Positions 45,618 through 54,356 of a stretch of DNA of 64,000 bases are shown here, one piece after another. Under the pieces are notes generated by a model, which ran no database searches, was not told where the DNA came from, and was given only the letters and a program-made list of their open reading frames with translations. The stretch spans positions 558,001-622,000 of the forward strand of contig NZ_BMNZ01000001.1 in the NCBI RefSeq assembly GCF_014646815.1. Reading direction: 5' to 3'. How positions within the stretch are numbered: the first letter of the stretch is position 1; each line of letters starts with the position of its first letter. The position numbers and the translations under genes are program-made. Origin of the DNA: Terrabacter tumescens (lineage in GTDB: Bacteria > Actinomycetota > Actinomycetes > Actinomycetales > Dermatophilaceae).

Positions 45618-46959
45618 GTGCCTGGCGCGGGTCTGCAGATGCGGCCGGAGCGGCTGGGGCCACCGGCACGGAGCGGATGGCCCTGGAGGTCCGCACGCTC
45701 GTCGAGCCCTTGCGTGAGGCCTCCGACCTCGACCCGCTCGTCGAGCGTGTGCGTGGCGCGCGGTTCGTCTGCGTGGGGGAGGCCTCGCACGGGACGAGCG
45801 ACTACTACCGCTGGCGGGCGCTGCTCAGCCGTCGTCTCGTCGAGGAGCACGGCTTCACGTGGATCGGTGTGGAGGGGGACTGGCCCGACTGCTGGCGGAT
45901 CAACCGCTGGGTCCGGGGCGAGGCCGACCAGGACCTCGACGCGGTCGGCGTCCTCGACCGGTTCGAGCGGTGGCCGACGTGGATGTGGGCCAACCGCGAG
46001 GTCGCCGAGTTCCTGACGTGGCTCCACGCGTACAACCTGGCGCGACCCGAGGCCGCCGGGTGGGCTTCTACGGGCTCGACATCTACTCCCTCTGGGACTC
46101 GCTCTGGGAGATCATGGGCTGGCTCGAGGCCAACGCCCCGGAGTCGCTGCCGGCGGCCCTGCACGCGTGGCAGTGCTTCGTGCCCTACGGCGAGGACCCG
46201 CACCAGTACGCCCGCAGCACGCGGCTCGTCCCCGCCGGCTGCGAGGCGGACGTCGTGCGCCTCCTCGTCGAGGTGCGCCGCCGGGCACGCGAGCGGTCCG
46301 GGGACGCAGAGCTCCTGGACGTGGTGCAGAACGCCGAGGTCGCGACCAACGCCGAGCACTACTACCGCACCATGGTGCGCGGGGACCGCCAGTCGTGGAA
46401 CGTCCGCGACCACCACATGGTCGACACCGTCGAGCGGCTCGCCCGCCACGGCGGCCCGAGGTCGCAGGGGATCGTCTGGGAGCACAACACCCACGTCGGC
46501 GACGCGCGTGCCACCAACATGGCGCGTGAGGGGCTCGTCAACGTCGGCCAGCTCCTACGGGAGCGGCATCTCGCCGAGGACGTCGCGCTCGTCGGCTTCG
46601 CCTCACACCGCGGGACCGTGCTGGCCGCGGACTCGTGGGGCGCCCCCGAGAGCGTCCTGCCGGTCCCGGTCGCCCGCGCCGGCAGCCTCGAGTCGCTGCT
46701 CCACGAGACCCTCGGCGCGCCCGCCCTGCTCGTCTTCCCCGACGACCGGTCCGGGTCGTGGCTCTCGAGCTGGTTGGGGCACCGGGCCATCGGGGTCATC
46801 TACCACCCCAAGCGTGAGGTCGGGAACTACGTGCCGACCCGGATCGGCGCCCGCTACGACGCCCTGCTCTGGCTCGAGCGCACGACGGCCGTGCATCCTC
46901 TGCACCACGAGGCCCGGCCCACCGAGCCTGAGCTCGAGACCGAGCCCACTGGATTCTGA
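45614..46959 (+). pseudogene. Frameshifted erythromycin-esterase-family gene
   Basis: The N-terminal part (FVCVGEASHGTSDYYRWRAL, WIGVEGDWPDCWRINRWVRG) is in frame from the ATG at 45614 to about 46055. There it breaks, and RVGFYGLDIYSLWDSLWEIM and everything after (IVWEHNTHVGDARATNMARE, YVPTRIGARYDALLWLE) follow in another frame to the stop at 46959. A single missing base in CCGCCGGGTGGGC explains it. Intact it would be about 448 aa. The family uses His and Glu residues in GEASHG-type motifs to hydrolyse esters; only EreA/EreB are known to act on macrolides. The surrounding coding quality is high, so sequencing error is a real alternative to decay. Confidence 0.82.
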
Positions 46960-47048
46960 GGGCCGGTGCAGCGCGACCGGCCCACCGGACACCTGCCCCT
47001 GCACGTCGCAACCGTCCGCTGCCGTGCCAGCGGGCTAGCGTGTGGTTC

Positions 47049-47399
47049 ATGATCGCCACGGTCTCGAGCCTGTTCATCTATCCCGACTCCGACGCGCCCG
47101 GGCAGCAGCTCGACTCGGTGGAGATGACCGAGACGGGCCCCCAGGGCAACCGCTCCAAGAAGCACGCCGTGCACCTCGTCACGGTCGACGACTACGTCGA
47201 GACGCACCCCAAGGCCAACATCGTCCTCGACATGGACTCGTCCGGTCTCGAGAAGCTTGTCGGGCGGGTCGTCCGGCTCGGCGAGTGCACGCTCGAGATC
47301 ACCCAGACGCCGTCGCAGTGCGCCGGTGTCTACGCCCGGGTGCTCGAGCCCGGCGAGGTGACGGTCGACGACGCCCTCTTCGTGGCCGACCCCGAGTGA
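47049..47399 (+). CDS. Small MOSC-like beta-barrel protein
   Basis: The 116-aa product resembles the C-terminal half of MOSC (molybdenum cofactor sulfurase C-terminal) domains: KKHAVHLVTVDDYVETHPKA, LVGRVVRLGECTLEIT and CAGVYARVLEPGEVTVDDAL with a conserved Cys (TPSQCAG). Full MOSC proteins use that Cys in sulfur transfer. Here the protein is short and the assignment is tentative. Start ATG at 47049; an in-frame GTG three codons upstream is possible. Confidence 0.65.
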   Translation: MIATVSSLFIYPDSDAPGQQLDSVEMTETGPQGNRSKKHAVHLVTVDDYVETHPKANIVLDMDSSGLEKLVGRVVRLGECTLEITQTPSQCAGVYARVLEPGEVTVDDALFVADPE

Positions 47400-47439
47400 C
47401 GGGCCGTCTCGCCCCGTCCGCGTCCGCCGGGACCCGGTC

Positions 47440-47961
47440 GTGACGATCCACACCGAGCACCCGTTCGACACCCCTGAGGGCGACCGCGACCAGGTGCGTC
47501 GCCTCCGCGGTCGCATCGGCGGCACCGTCTCGCTGTGGACCTCCGGACTCGGAATCGAGCGGGCCGGGCTCACCGTGTCGTCCTACCTCGTCGCAACCGG
47601 AGACCCCGCCCGCGTCGTGGGACTGCTCCACGCCGAGTCGGACCTGCTCGACCGCCTCGAGGAGACCGGGACCGCCGTCGTCGCCCTGCTCGGCGCACGG
47701 GACCAGCGCCTCGCCGACGCCTTCGCCGGAGTCATGCCCGCGCCGGGTGGCCCGTTCCGGCTCACCGAGTGGGAGCAGACCGAGTGGGGTCCGCGCGCCC
47801 TGTCGGCCACGACGTGGATGGGGGTGCGCCTCGACCCGGCGAGCCGCCACGACGTCGGCTGGTCGGTGCTCGTGGAGGCGACCGTCGAGCACGCCGAGGT
47901 CGGGGACGACGAGGCGCCGCTCGTGCACCGCCGGGGCCGCTACCAGCGCCCGACGGCCTGA
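47440..47961 (+). CDS. Flavin-reductase-like (FMN-binding split barrel) protein
   Basis: The 173-aa protein shows the flavin reductase family pattern: GGTVSLWTSGLGIERAGLTV with a following SSYLVATGDPARVVGLL, LLDRLEETGTAVVALLGAR and QRLADAFAG. It would reduce or bind FMN; partner unknown. It starts with GTG at 47440. A 12-bp tandem repeat carrying repeated in-frame TGA begins at its stop codon. Confidence 0.8.
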   Translation: MTIHTEHPFDTPEGDRDQVRRLRGRIGGTVSLWTSGLGIERAGLTVSSYLVATGDPARVVGLLHAESDLLDRLEETGTAVVALLGARDQRLADAFAGVMPAPGGPFRLTEWEQTEWGPRALSATTWMGVRLDPASRHDVGWSVLVEATVEHAEVGDDEAPLVHRRGRYQRPTA

Positions 47962-47997
47962 CGCACGGACTGACACACGGACTGACGCACGGACCGA
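47959..47997 (+). repeat. 12-bp tandem repeats starting at a stop codon
   Basis: TGACGCACGGAC, TGACACACGGAC and TGACGCACGGAC follow one another and then a degenerate CGACCCGCGG. The first TGA is the stop of the flavin-reductase-like gene, and each full unit puts another TGA in the same frame. The arrangement is the same as at murJ (8413). Confidence 0.9.
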
Positions 47998-48033
47998 CCC
48001 GCGGCGTTGGCTGCCGGACCCGCCCGCCGGTGC

Positions 48034-49986
48034 TCAGGCGGTGCCCGACATCTCCGTCGTCAGCAGGCCCTCGGGGATGCCGAACGCCTCGACGAGGGTG
48101 ACCGCGTGGGGTCGCAGCTCCGCGCAGAGCTCGTTGACCAGTGCGGTCAGGGCCTTGGCGCGCGCGGGGCTCAGTCGGTCGTGCTCGAGGTACCACGCCT
48201 TGTGGCGCTCGATCGTCGCCAGCACGTGGAGGTCGCACACCTTGGCGAGCAGGGCCCGCGCCCCGTCGTCGGTGCAGTCCTCGACGGACGCGGCGAACGA
48301 CTCGGCCACCATGCGTTCGACGTGGGCGGCGCCGGCCTCGACGAGGTGGTCCTGCGTCGCGTTGAAGACGGCGAAGGCGTCGGCGCCGGGGGCGGCGGCC
48401 TGCCGCAGGCGGCGGGCCAGCCCCTCGATGAGGTGCTCCTCGCGCTCGCGGAGCAGGCGCAGCTGAGTGCCGCGGATGCCGAAGGTGACGTCCTCGTCCC
48501 TCCCCGGGGCGGCGTCGACGAGACGCTGGATGATGCCCCGGGCCGACGAGCGCTCGATGACGGTTCCGCCCACCAGCTTGGCGCCGAACCGCACGATGCC
48601 CGCGGTGTCGAGGTCGCCGAAGCTCGCCTGGTACTCCGTGAGGAGCGACTTGGCGACGAGCTGGAGCAGGACGGTGTTGTCGCCCTCGAACGTGGTGAAG
48701 ATGTCGGTGTCGGCCTTGAGCGCGGCCAGGCGGTTGGCCCAGAGGTAGCCGGCGCCGCCGCAGAGCTCTCGGCACTCTTGGATCGTGTCGGTCGCGTGCC
48801 GGGTCGTCAGCACCTTGATGCCGGCAGCCCGAGTCTCGAGCTGCCGCTGGTCCTGCTCGGACGTCGTGCGCCCCGCGAGCACGTCGTCCATCGCCGAGAC
48901 GAGCTCGTGCTGGGCGAGCTGGAGGGCGTATGCCGTCGCGATCCTCGGCAGGAGCCGACGCTGGTAGGTGCGGTAGTCCAGGACGGTCGTCTCCACGTCG
49001 CTCCCGGGCGCCGCGAACTGACGTCGCCCCGCGGCATACCTCGTCGTGACGGCCAGGGCGGATCGGGCGGCCGCCCCCGCGCCGCCCGCGACGGAGATGC
49101 GCCCGCGCACGAGGGTGCCGAGCATGGTGAAGAACCGGCGGCCCGGGTTGTCGATGGGGCTCGAGTAGGTGCCGGCGTCGTCGATGTCGCCGTGGCGGCC
49201 GAGCAGGTTGGTGCGCGGGACCCGCACGTGGTCGAAGAGGAGGCGGCCGTTGTCGACCCCGCCGAGGCCGAGCTTGGGACCGCAGTCCTCGATGGTGACG
49301 CCGCGTGCGGCCGAGCCCGAGTCGTCGCGGATCGGGACGAGGACGCAGTGCACGCCGCGTGACTCACCGCCGACGACGAGCTGGGCGAAGACGGCCGCGA
49401 CGTGTCCGTCGCGGGCCGCGTTGCCGATGTAGTCCTTGCGCGCGGCGGCCTCGGGGGAGTGGACGACGATCTCGTCGGAGTCCGGGTCGTAGGTCGCGGT
49501 CGTGAGCAGGCTCTGCACGTCGCTGCCGTGACCGGTCTCGGTCATCGCGAAGCACCCCTGCAGCTCGCCGGAGATGACCTGCGCCAGCAGGTGGTCGTGG
49601 CGGCTCGTGCCGAGGAGGGAGACGGCGCCGCCGAACAGCCCCCACTGGACGCCGGCCTTGACGAAGAGCGAGAGGTCGGTGTGTCCGAGCATCTCGAAGG
49701 CCGCGACGGCGTCGCCGTACCTCGCCGTGCCGCCCTGCCGCTCCGGGAAGCCTTGTGCGGCATACGGTTCCGCAGCGAGGGAGGCGAGCTGGCAGGTGAC
49801 GAGGGCCCGGTGCTCATCCATCGCCAGCGGTGCCGGCGGCGGTCCGTACGTCTCCGGGTCGAGCGCGCGGCAGTGCTCACGGACCTCGCCGAACGGCCCG
49901 TCGAGGTGGGCTCGCAGCGCTGCGGTGAGGGTGGTGCCGTCGTGGTCGGACGCGGTAGGGGTGGGCGGGGCTGCAGCGGTGGACAT
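48034..49986 (-). CDS. Acyl-CoA oxidase/dehydrogenase family protein (ACOX-like)
   Basis: The 650-aa flavoprotein has the acyl-CoA oxidase layout: an N-terminal helical domain, GCFAMTETGHGSDVQSLLTT (FAD/substrate region near residue 140), GLGGVDNGRLLFDHVRVPR, RYAAGRRQFAAPG, ECRELCGGAGYLWANRL with FEGDNTVLLQLVAKSLL, and a long C-terminal domain. It would introduce the alpha-beta double bond of acyl-CoA using oxygen or ETF (not decidable by eye). It replaces the fadE5-type dehydrogenase found next to fadA2/fabG4 in mycobacteria. The TetR gene lies immediately upstream on the same strand. Confidence 0.9.
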   Translation of the reverse strand: MSTAAAPPTPTASDHDGTTLTAALRAHLDGPFGEVREHCRALDPETYGPPPAPLAMDEHRALVTCQLASLAAEPYAAQGFPERQGGTARYGDAVAAFEMLGHTDLSLFVKAGVQWGLFGGAVSLLGTSRHDHLLAQVISGELQGCFAMTETGHGSDVQSLLTTATYDPDSDEIVVHSPEAAARKDYIGNAARDGHVAAVFAQLVVGGESRGVHCVLVPIRDDSGSAARGVTIEDCGPKLGLGGVDNGRLLFDHVRVPRTNLLGRHGDIDDAGTYSSPIDNPGRRFFTMLGTLVRGRISVAGGAGAAARSALAVTTRYAAGRRQFAAPGSDVETTVLDYRTYQRRLLPRIATAYALQLAQHELVSAMDDVLAGRTTSEQDQRQLETRAAGIKVLTTRHATDTIQECRELCGGAGYLWANRLAALKADTDIFTTFEGDNTVLLQLVAKSLLTEYQASFGDLDTAGIVRFGAKLVGGTVIERSSARGIIQRLVDAAPGRDEDVTFGIRGTQLRLLREREEHLIEGLARRLRQAAAPGADAFAVFNATQDHLVEAGAAHVERMVAESFAASVEDCTDDGARALLAKVCDLHVLATIERHKAWYLEHDRLSPARAKALTALVNELCAELRPHAVTLVEAFGIPEGLLTTEMSGTA

Positions 49987-50007
49987 CTCGTGCCTTCCGG
50001 TCGGACC

Positions 50008-50709
50008 TCAGGAGGTCGCTGCGGGCGTGGTGGTGGGGGCCGCGAGGACGGGCGCGAGCCCGTGCCAGGCCAGCTCGGTCAGGGAGTCGACGACGGTGGC
50101 GCGGGGGGCCCGCTCGGCCTCGGGCGTGGCGAGCCAGTCGTCCGCGACGGCCCTGACGGAGCCGACGAGCGCGATGGCCCACGTGCGGGCGCGGGACGGG
50201 TCGGTCGCCGTCGCCCGGAGCGACTCGAGGAGCAGTCCGGTCAGGCGGTCGGTGACCTCGTCGACGGTGCCGCCCACCGGGTCGTCGACGAGCGGCCGGT
50301 CGACGAGGGGACGGTTGACGACGAAGCGGTAGACCTCGGTGTCGGACTCGACGAGGGCGAGGTAGGCCTCGACCGTGGACGCCACGAGCTCCCGCGTGTC
50401 GGCCGGCGGTCGTCCAGCGCCACCGAGCGCCGCTCCGACGTTGCCGACGACCCGGCCGTCGATGCGCTCGGCGACGGCGCGGTAGAGGCCGGCCTTGTCG
50501 TCGAAGTGCCGGTAGATGACGGTCTTCGACGTGCCCGCCTCGGCGGCGATGTCGTCCATGCCGACGCCGGCGCCGTGGGTGCGGATGGCCCGGATCGTCG
50601 CATCGACGAGCGCGGCGCGGCGCTCGGCGCGGTGCCGCTCCCACCGGGAGTCCCGTCCGTCCCGCGGCGTCGCCGGCGGTACCGCAGGAGTGGCCACGTC
50701 GTCGTCCAT
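50008..50709 (-). CDS. TetR-family transcriptional regulator
   Basis: The 233-aa regulator has a TetR helix-turn-helix near residues 50-75 (GMDDIAAEAGTSKTVIYRHF) and a variable ligand-binding domain with a PLVDRPLVDDP repeat. It lies between the acyl-CoA oxidase gene, with which it is probably co-transcribed (21-base gap), and the divergent thiolase. It most likely responds to an acyl-CoA and controls both directions through the dyad upstream. Confidence 0.92.
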   Translation of the reverse strand: MDDDVATPAVPPATPRDGRDSRWERHRAERRAALVDATIRAIRTHGAGVGMDDIAAEAGTSKTVIYRHFDDKAGLYRAVAERIDGRVVGNVGAALGGAGRPPADTRELVASTVEAYLALVESDTEVYRFVVNRPLVDRPLVDDPVGGTVDEVTDRLTGLLLESLRATATDPSRARTWAIALVGSVRAVADDWLATPEAERAPRATVVDSLTELAWHGLAPVLAAPTTTPAATS

Positions 50710-50716
50710 GTCTCGA

Positions 50717-50731
50717 AAGTAACAGGTACTT
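50717..50731. promoter_or_regulatory. Dyad AAGTA-N5-TACTT, probable TetR operator
   Basis: AAGTAACAGGTACTT is a 5-bp-arm inverted repeat 7 bases before the TetR ATG and 78 before the thiolase ATG. It is flanked by further partial symmetry (ACAG...CTGT). The location fits an autoregulatory operator. Confidence 0.55.
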
Positions 50732-50808
50732 GCTGTATCGACTACTACCGGTTTCGGATATCTTGGACGACGACGACAGGTCAGACAGCCGACAGCAGGA
50801 GAGACCCC

Positions 50809-52125
50809 ATGGCTTCCCAGAACACCCCGCGGTCCACCCCGCCCGCACCGCGCCCGCCGCGGCGCGTCGCCGTCCTCGGGGGCAACCGCATCCCGTTCGC
50901 CCGGTCCAACGGGCCCTACGCCAAGGCGTCGAACCAGGACATGCTGACCGCGACCGTCGACGGCCTCGTGGCGCGCTACGGGCTCGCGGGGGAGCGGCTC
51001 GGTGAGGTCGTGGCCGGCGCGGTCCTCAAGCACAGCCGCGACTTCAACCTGACCCGCGAGACCGTGCTCGGCACGCGCCTCCACCCCACGACTCCGGCCT
51101 ACGACATCCAGCAGGCCTGCGGCACCGGGCTCGAGGCGGCCGTCCTCGTCGCGAACAAGATCGCGCTCGGCCAGGTCGACGCCGGCATCGCCGGTGGGGT
51201 CGACAGCGCCAGCGACGCACCCATCGCCGTGAGCGAGGGGCTGCGCCAGACGCTCCTCGCCGCCAACCGCGCCCGGTCGGCGGGCGCTCGCGCCAAGGCA
51301 CTCGCCGGACTGCGGCCCGGCCACCTCGTGCCGTCCATCCCGGAGAACGTCGAGCCGAGGACCGGCCTGTCGATGGGCGAGCACATGGCCCTCACCGCCG
51401 CCCAGTGGGGCATCACGCGTGAGGCCCAGGACGAGCTCGCAGCTGCGAGCCACCGCAACCTCGCCGCCGCCTACGACCGCGGCTTCTTCGACGACCTCGT
51501 CACGCCCTACCTCGGCACCTCCCGCGACACCAACCTCCGTGCCGACTCCACCGTCGACAAGCTGTCGAAGCTGAAGCCGGTCTTCGGCAAGGGCGATGGC
51601 GCGACGATGACCGCCGGCAACTCGACGCCGCTCACCGACGGCGCCTCGGCCGTGCTGCTCGCCAGCGAGGAGTGGGCCGCCGAGCACCGCCTGACGCCAC
51701 TCGCGTGGTTCGTCGACGCCGAGACAGCCGCCGTCGACTACGTCCACGGAGACGAAGGGCTGCTCATGGCCCCGGCCTACGCGGTCCCGCGCCTGCTCGC
51801 TCGAAATGGCCTGAGCCTGCAGGACTTCGACTTCTACGAGATCCACGAGGCCTTCGCCGCGACGGTGCTGACGACGCTCAAGGCGTGGGAGGACCCGGAC
51901 TTCTGCCGTGAGCGCCTCGGTCTCGACGCCCCGCTCGGCTCGATCGACCGGACGAAGCTCAACGTCAACGGCTCCTCGCTCGCCGCGGGCCACCCCTTCG
52001 CCGCCACGGGCGGGCGCATCGTCGCCTCGCTCGCCAAGCAGCTCCACGAGGCCGGCGGCGGCCGGGGCCTCATCTCCATCTGCGCTGCCGGTGGGCAGGG
52101 CGTCGTCGCGATCCTGGAGGCCTGA
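50809..52125 (+). CDS. Acetyl-CoA C-acetyltransferase (FadA2/FadI-like thiolase)
   Basis: The 438-aa thiolase has the nucleophile Cys in IQQACGTGLEAA, EIHEAFAATVLTTL, the catalytic His in LAAGHPFAATGGR and the second catalytic Cys in SICAAGGQGV. It belongs to the longer FadI/trifunctional-beta-like group, unlike the thiolase at 2257. The order thiolase - FabG - MaoC-like hydratase repeats the mycobacterial fadA2-fabG4-htdX set. The ATG is preceded by CAGGAGAG. Confidence 0.93.
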   Translation: MASQNTPRSTPPAPRPPRRVAVLGGNRIPFARSNGPYAKASNQDMLTATVDGLVARYGLAGERLGEVVAGAVLKHSRDFNLTRETVLGTRLHPTTPAYDIQQACGTGLEAAVLVANKIALGQVDAGIAGGVDSASDAPIAVSEGLRQTLLAANRARSAGARAKALAGLRPGHLVPSIPENVEPRTGLSMGEHMALTAAQWGITREAQDELAAASHRNLAAAYDRGFFDDLVTPYLGTSRDTNLRADSTVDKLSKLKPVFGKGDGATMTAGNSTPLTDGASAVLLASEEWAAEHRLTPLAWFVDAETAAVDYVHGDEGLLMAPAYAVPRLLARNGLSLQDFDFYEIHEAFAATVLTTLKAWEDPDFCRERLGLDAPLGSIDRTKLNVNGSSLAAGHPFAATGGRIVASLAKQLHEAGGGRGLISICAAGGQGVVAILEA

Positions 52126-52126
52126 C

Positions 52127-53446
52127 ATGACCGATCTCTTCACGACCATCGTCAGCTCGCCCGTGGCTCGCAAGGTCGGCGTGCCCCAGCCGACCCGCCT
52201 GCGCCGCTACGAGCCCGGCCTGCCGCTCTGCGAGGGCCCGGTCCTGGTCGCCGGGGGCGGCCGCTTCGCTGAGGGCATCGCGGCCTGGCTCGCGAGCGCC
52301 GGAGTCGCCACGGTCGCCACGGCCGCGGACGCCGCGAACCGTGTCGGCGCCGTGGTCCTCGACCTCAGCACCGCCACCGACCCGGCCGAGCTCGACCAGC
52401 TGCGCCTGCTCGGAGCGCCGGCCGTCAAGGCCCTCGCGCGCAACGGCCGCGTCGTCGTCGTGGGCACCGACCCGTCGACGCTGACCGACGTCGCCGAGGT
52501 CACGACCCAGCGCGCCCTCGAGGGCGCGGTGCGCTCGCTGGGCAAGGAGCTCCGGGGCGGCGCCACGGCCAACCTCGTTCTCGCGCAGGGAGATGCGCAG
52601 GGCGGCGTCCGCTCGGCCGTGGAGTTCTTCCTCTCGGGTCGGTCCGCCTACGTCGACGGCCAGGTCGTGCGCGTCGACGAGTCCACGAGCCCCGACGCCG
52701 ACGCGCTCCGTCCGCTCGAGGGCAAGGTCGCGGTCGTCACGGGCGCCGCGCGCGGCATCGGGGCCGAGATCGCCAAGGTGCTCTCCAGGGACGGGGCGAC
52801 CGTCGTCGCCGTCGACGTGCCGGCAGCCGGCGACGCGCTGGCCGCCGTGGCCAACGAGGTCAAGGGCACCGCGCTGCAGCTCGACGTGACGTCCGACGAG
52901 GCTGGCCGCCGCATCGTCGAGCACGCCACGTCACGCCACGGCGGGCTCGACATCGTCGTGCACAACGCCGGGATCACCCGCGACAAGCTCTTCGTCAACA
53001 TGGACGACGACCGCTGGCGCAGCGTCATGGAGGTCAACCTCCGATCGATCCTCCGGATGAACGAGGCCATCCTCGGCGAGGGTGGCCTGGCCGACGGCGG
53101 TCGCATCGTCTGTGTCGCCTCCATCGCCGGCATCGCGGGCAACCGAGGGCAGACCAACTACGGCGCGAGCAAGGCCGGTGTCATCGGCCTCGTCACCGCG
53201 CTGTCGCGCCAGGTCGCGGAGCGCGACATCACCGTGAACGCCGTCGCCCCCGGCTTCATCGAGACGGAGATGACGGCGCGGATCCCATTCGCCACGAGGG
53301 AGATCGGGCGTCGGATGAACTCCCTGCAGCAGGGCGGGCGGCCCAAGGACGTGGCGGAGACCATCGCCTGGTTCGTGCAGCCGGGAGCCGCCGCCGTCAC
53401 CGGTCAGGTGGTTCGCGTGTGCGGCCAGAGCCTGCTCGGCGCGTGA
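52127..53446 (+). CDS. fabG: High-molecular-weight 3-oxoacyl reductase (FabG4-like SDR)
   Basis: The 439-aa protein has an N-terminal degenerate Rossmann domain (about 1-195) and a C-terminal classical SDR domain: VAVVTGAARGIGAEIAKVLS near residue 205, NAG, catalytic Ser in CVASIAGIAG and YGASKAGVIG (Tyr/Lys). The two-domain length matches mycobacterial FabG4, an NADH-dependent beta-ketoacyl-CoA reductase. It begins right after the thiolase stop and is followed 7 bases later by the dehydratase. Confidence 0.94.
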   Translation: MTDLFTTIVSSPVARKVGVPQPTRLRRYEPGLPLCEGPVLVAGGGRFAEGIAAWLASAGVATVATAADAANRVGAVVLDLSTATDPAELDQLRLLGAPAVKALARNGRVVVVGTDPSTLTDVAEVTTQRALEGAVRSLGKELRGGATANLVLAQGDAQGGVRSAVEFFLSGRSAYVDGQVVRVDESTSPDADALRPLEGKVAVVTGAARGIGAEIAKVLSRDGATVVAVDVPAAGDALAAVANEVKGTALQLDVTSDEAGRRIVEHATSRHGGLDIVVHNAGITRDKLFVNMDDDRWRSVMEVNLRSILRMNEAILGEGGLADGGRIVCVASIAGIAGNRGQTNYGASKAGVIGLVTALSRQVAERDITVNAVAPGFIETEMTARIPFATREIGRRMNSLQQGGRPKDVAETIAWFVQPGAAAVTGQVVRVCGQSLLGA

Positions 53447-53453
53447 GTTCGCG

Positions 53454-54311
53454 ATGACGAAGGAGATCACGCTCGACGGCGCCCCGGACCTGCGCCGCAT
53501 CTATGCGACGGCGGCCCTGCGCCGTGGCAACGCGAGCGACACGCTCCCCGACGTGCGCTACTCCCGGGCCGGCATACGCCTCGAGGTCGACGACGTCGTC
53601 GCGTATGCGCGGGTGTGCCGGTTCCCGGTCACCGGCACCCTGCCGCCGACCTATCCGCACCTCGTCGCGTTCCCGCTGCAGATGTCGGTCATGAGCGGGG
53701 ACCGCTTCCCGCTCCCGCTGCTCGGTGCCGTCCACGTCGAGAACCGGATCGAGGTCGTCAGGCCCGTCGACGTCCACGAGCCGCTCGACGTGTCCGTGTG
53801 GGCCCAGGACCTGCGGCCCCACCGCCGGGGACGCCAGGTCGACCTCGTGTCCGAGGTCGGCGTGCGCGGGGAGGTGGTGTGGCGGGGCGTCAGCACCTAC
53901 CTCTCACGCGGGGCGGAGCACCCCGACGTCGAGGCCGTCGAACCGCCCTCGACCGAGGCGCTGACCGGCGTCTCGGGAGGTCCGGTGTGGCGTCTCGGGG
54001 AGGGCACGGGTCGGTCCTACGCCTCCGTGTCGGGGGACTGGAACCCCATCCACCTGCACGCCCTCACGGCCAGGCCGCTGGGCTTCCCCACGGCGATCGC
54101 CCACGGGATGTACTCCTACGCAAGGGTGCTCGCGTCCCTCGGCCCGCGCCTTCCCGCAGCGGGGCTGTCGAGCCGGGTCTGGTTCCGCAAGCCCGTGCGA
54201 CTGCCGTCGACGGTGCGGCTGCGCACCGTCTTCGAGCCGTCCAGGTCGCTCTCGGTGCTGGAGAACGTCAAGGGCGACATCGAGCACGCCGTGGTCGAGA
54301 ACACCTGGTGA
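53454..54311 (+). CDS. MaoC-like 3-hydroxyacyl dehydratase (HtdX-type double hotdog)
   Basis: The 285-aa protein has two hotdog halves. The C-terminal half carries the R-hydratase motif SGDWNPIHLHALTARPLGF followed by AIAHGMYSYARVLASLG, with the catalytic Asp and His. The N-terminal half (FPVTGTLPPTYPHLVAFPLQ) is degenerate, as in HtdX-type enzymes. It would hydrate or dehydrate (R)-3-hydroxyacyl/enoyl thioesters. It is the last gene of the thiolase-FabG operon and is followed by a shared terminator. Confidence 0.9.
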   Translation: MTKEITLDGAPDLRRIYATAALRRGNASDTLPDVRYSRAGIRLEVDDVVAYARVCRFPVTGTLPPTYPHLVAFPLQMSVMSGDRFPLPLLGAVHVENRIEVVRPVDVHEPLDVSVWAQDLRPHRRGRQVDLVSEVGVRGEVVWRGVSTYLSRGAEHPDVEAVEPPSTEALTGVSGGPVWRLGEGTGRSYASVSGDWNPIHLHALTARPLGFPTAIAHGMYSYARVLASLGPRLPAAGLSSRVWFRKPVRLPSTVRLRTVFEPSRSLSVLENVKGDIEHAVVENTW

Positions 54312-54317
54312 TGCCGA

Positions 54318-54350
54318 CGACGTCGCGGGCGCCGGGCGCGCGCGACGTCG
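54318..54350. terminator. Bidirectional terminator between convergent genes
   Basis: CGACGTCGCG and CGCGACGTCG make a perfect 10-bp inverted repeat with a 13-nt GC-rich loop. It lies between the ends of the dehydratase and the GNAT gene. Confidence 0.65.
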
Positions 54351-54356
54351 CCGCGC

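Noticed and set aside
45614-46959. Programmed frameshifting in the erythromycin-esterase gene
   Set aside because: No slippery heptamer with downstream structure is evident at the break, and other genes nearby show similar single-base losses. A true indel or a sequencing error is simpler.
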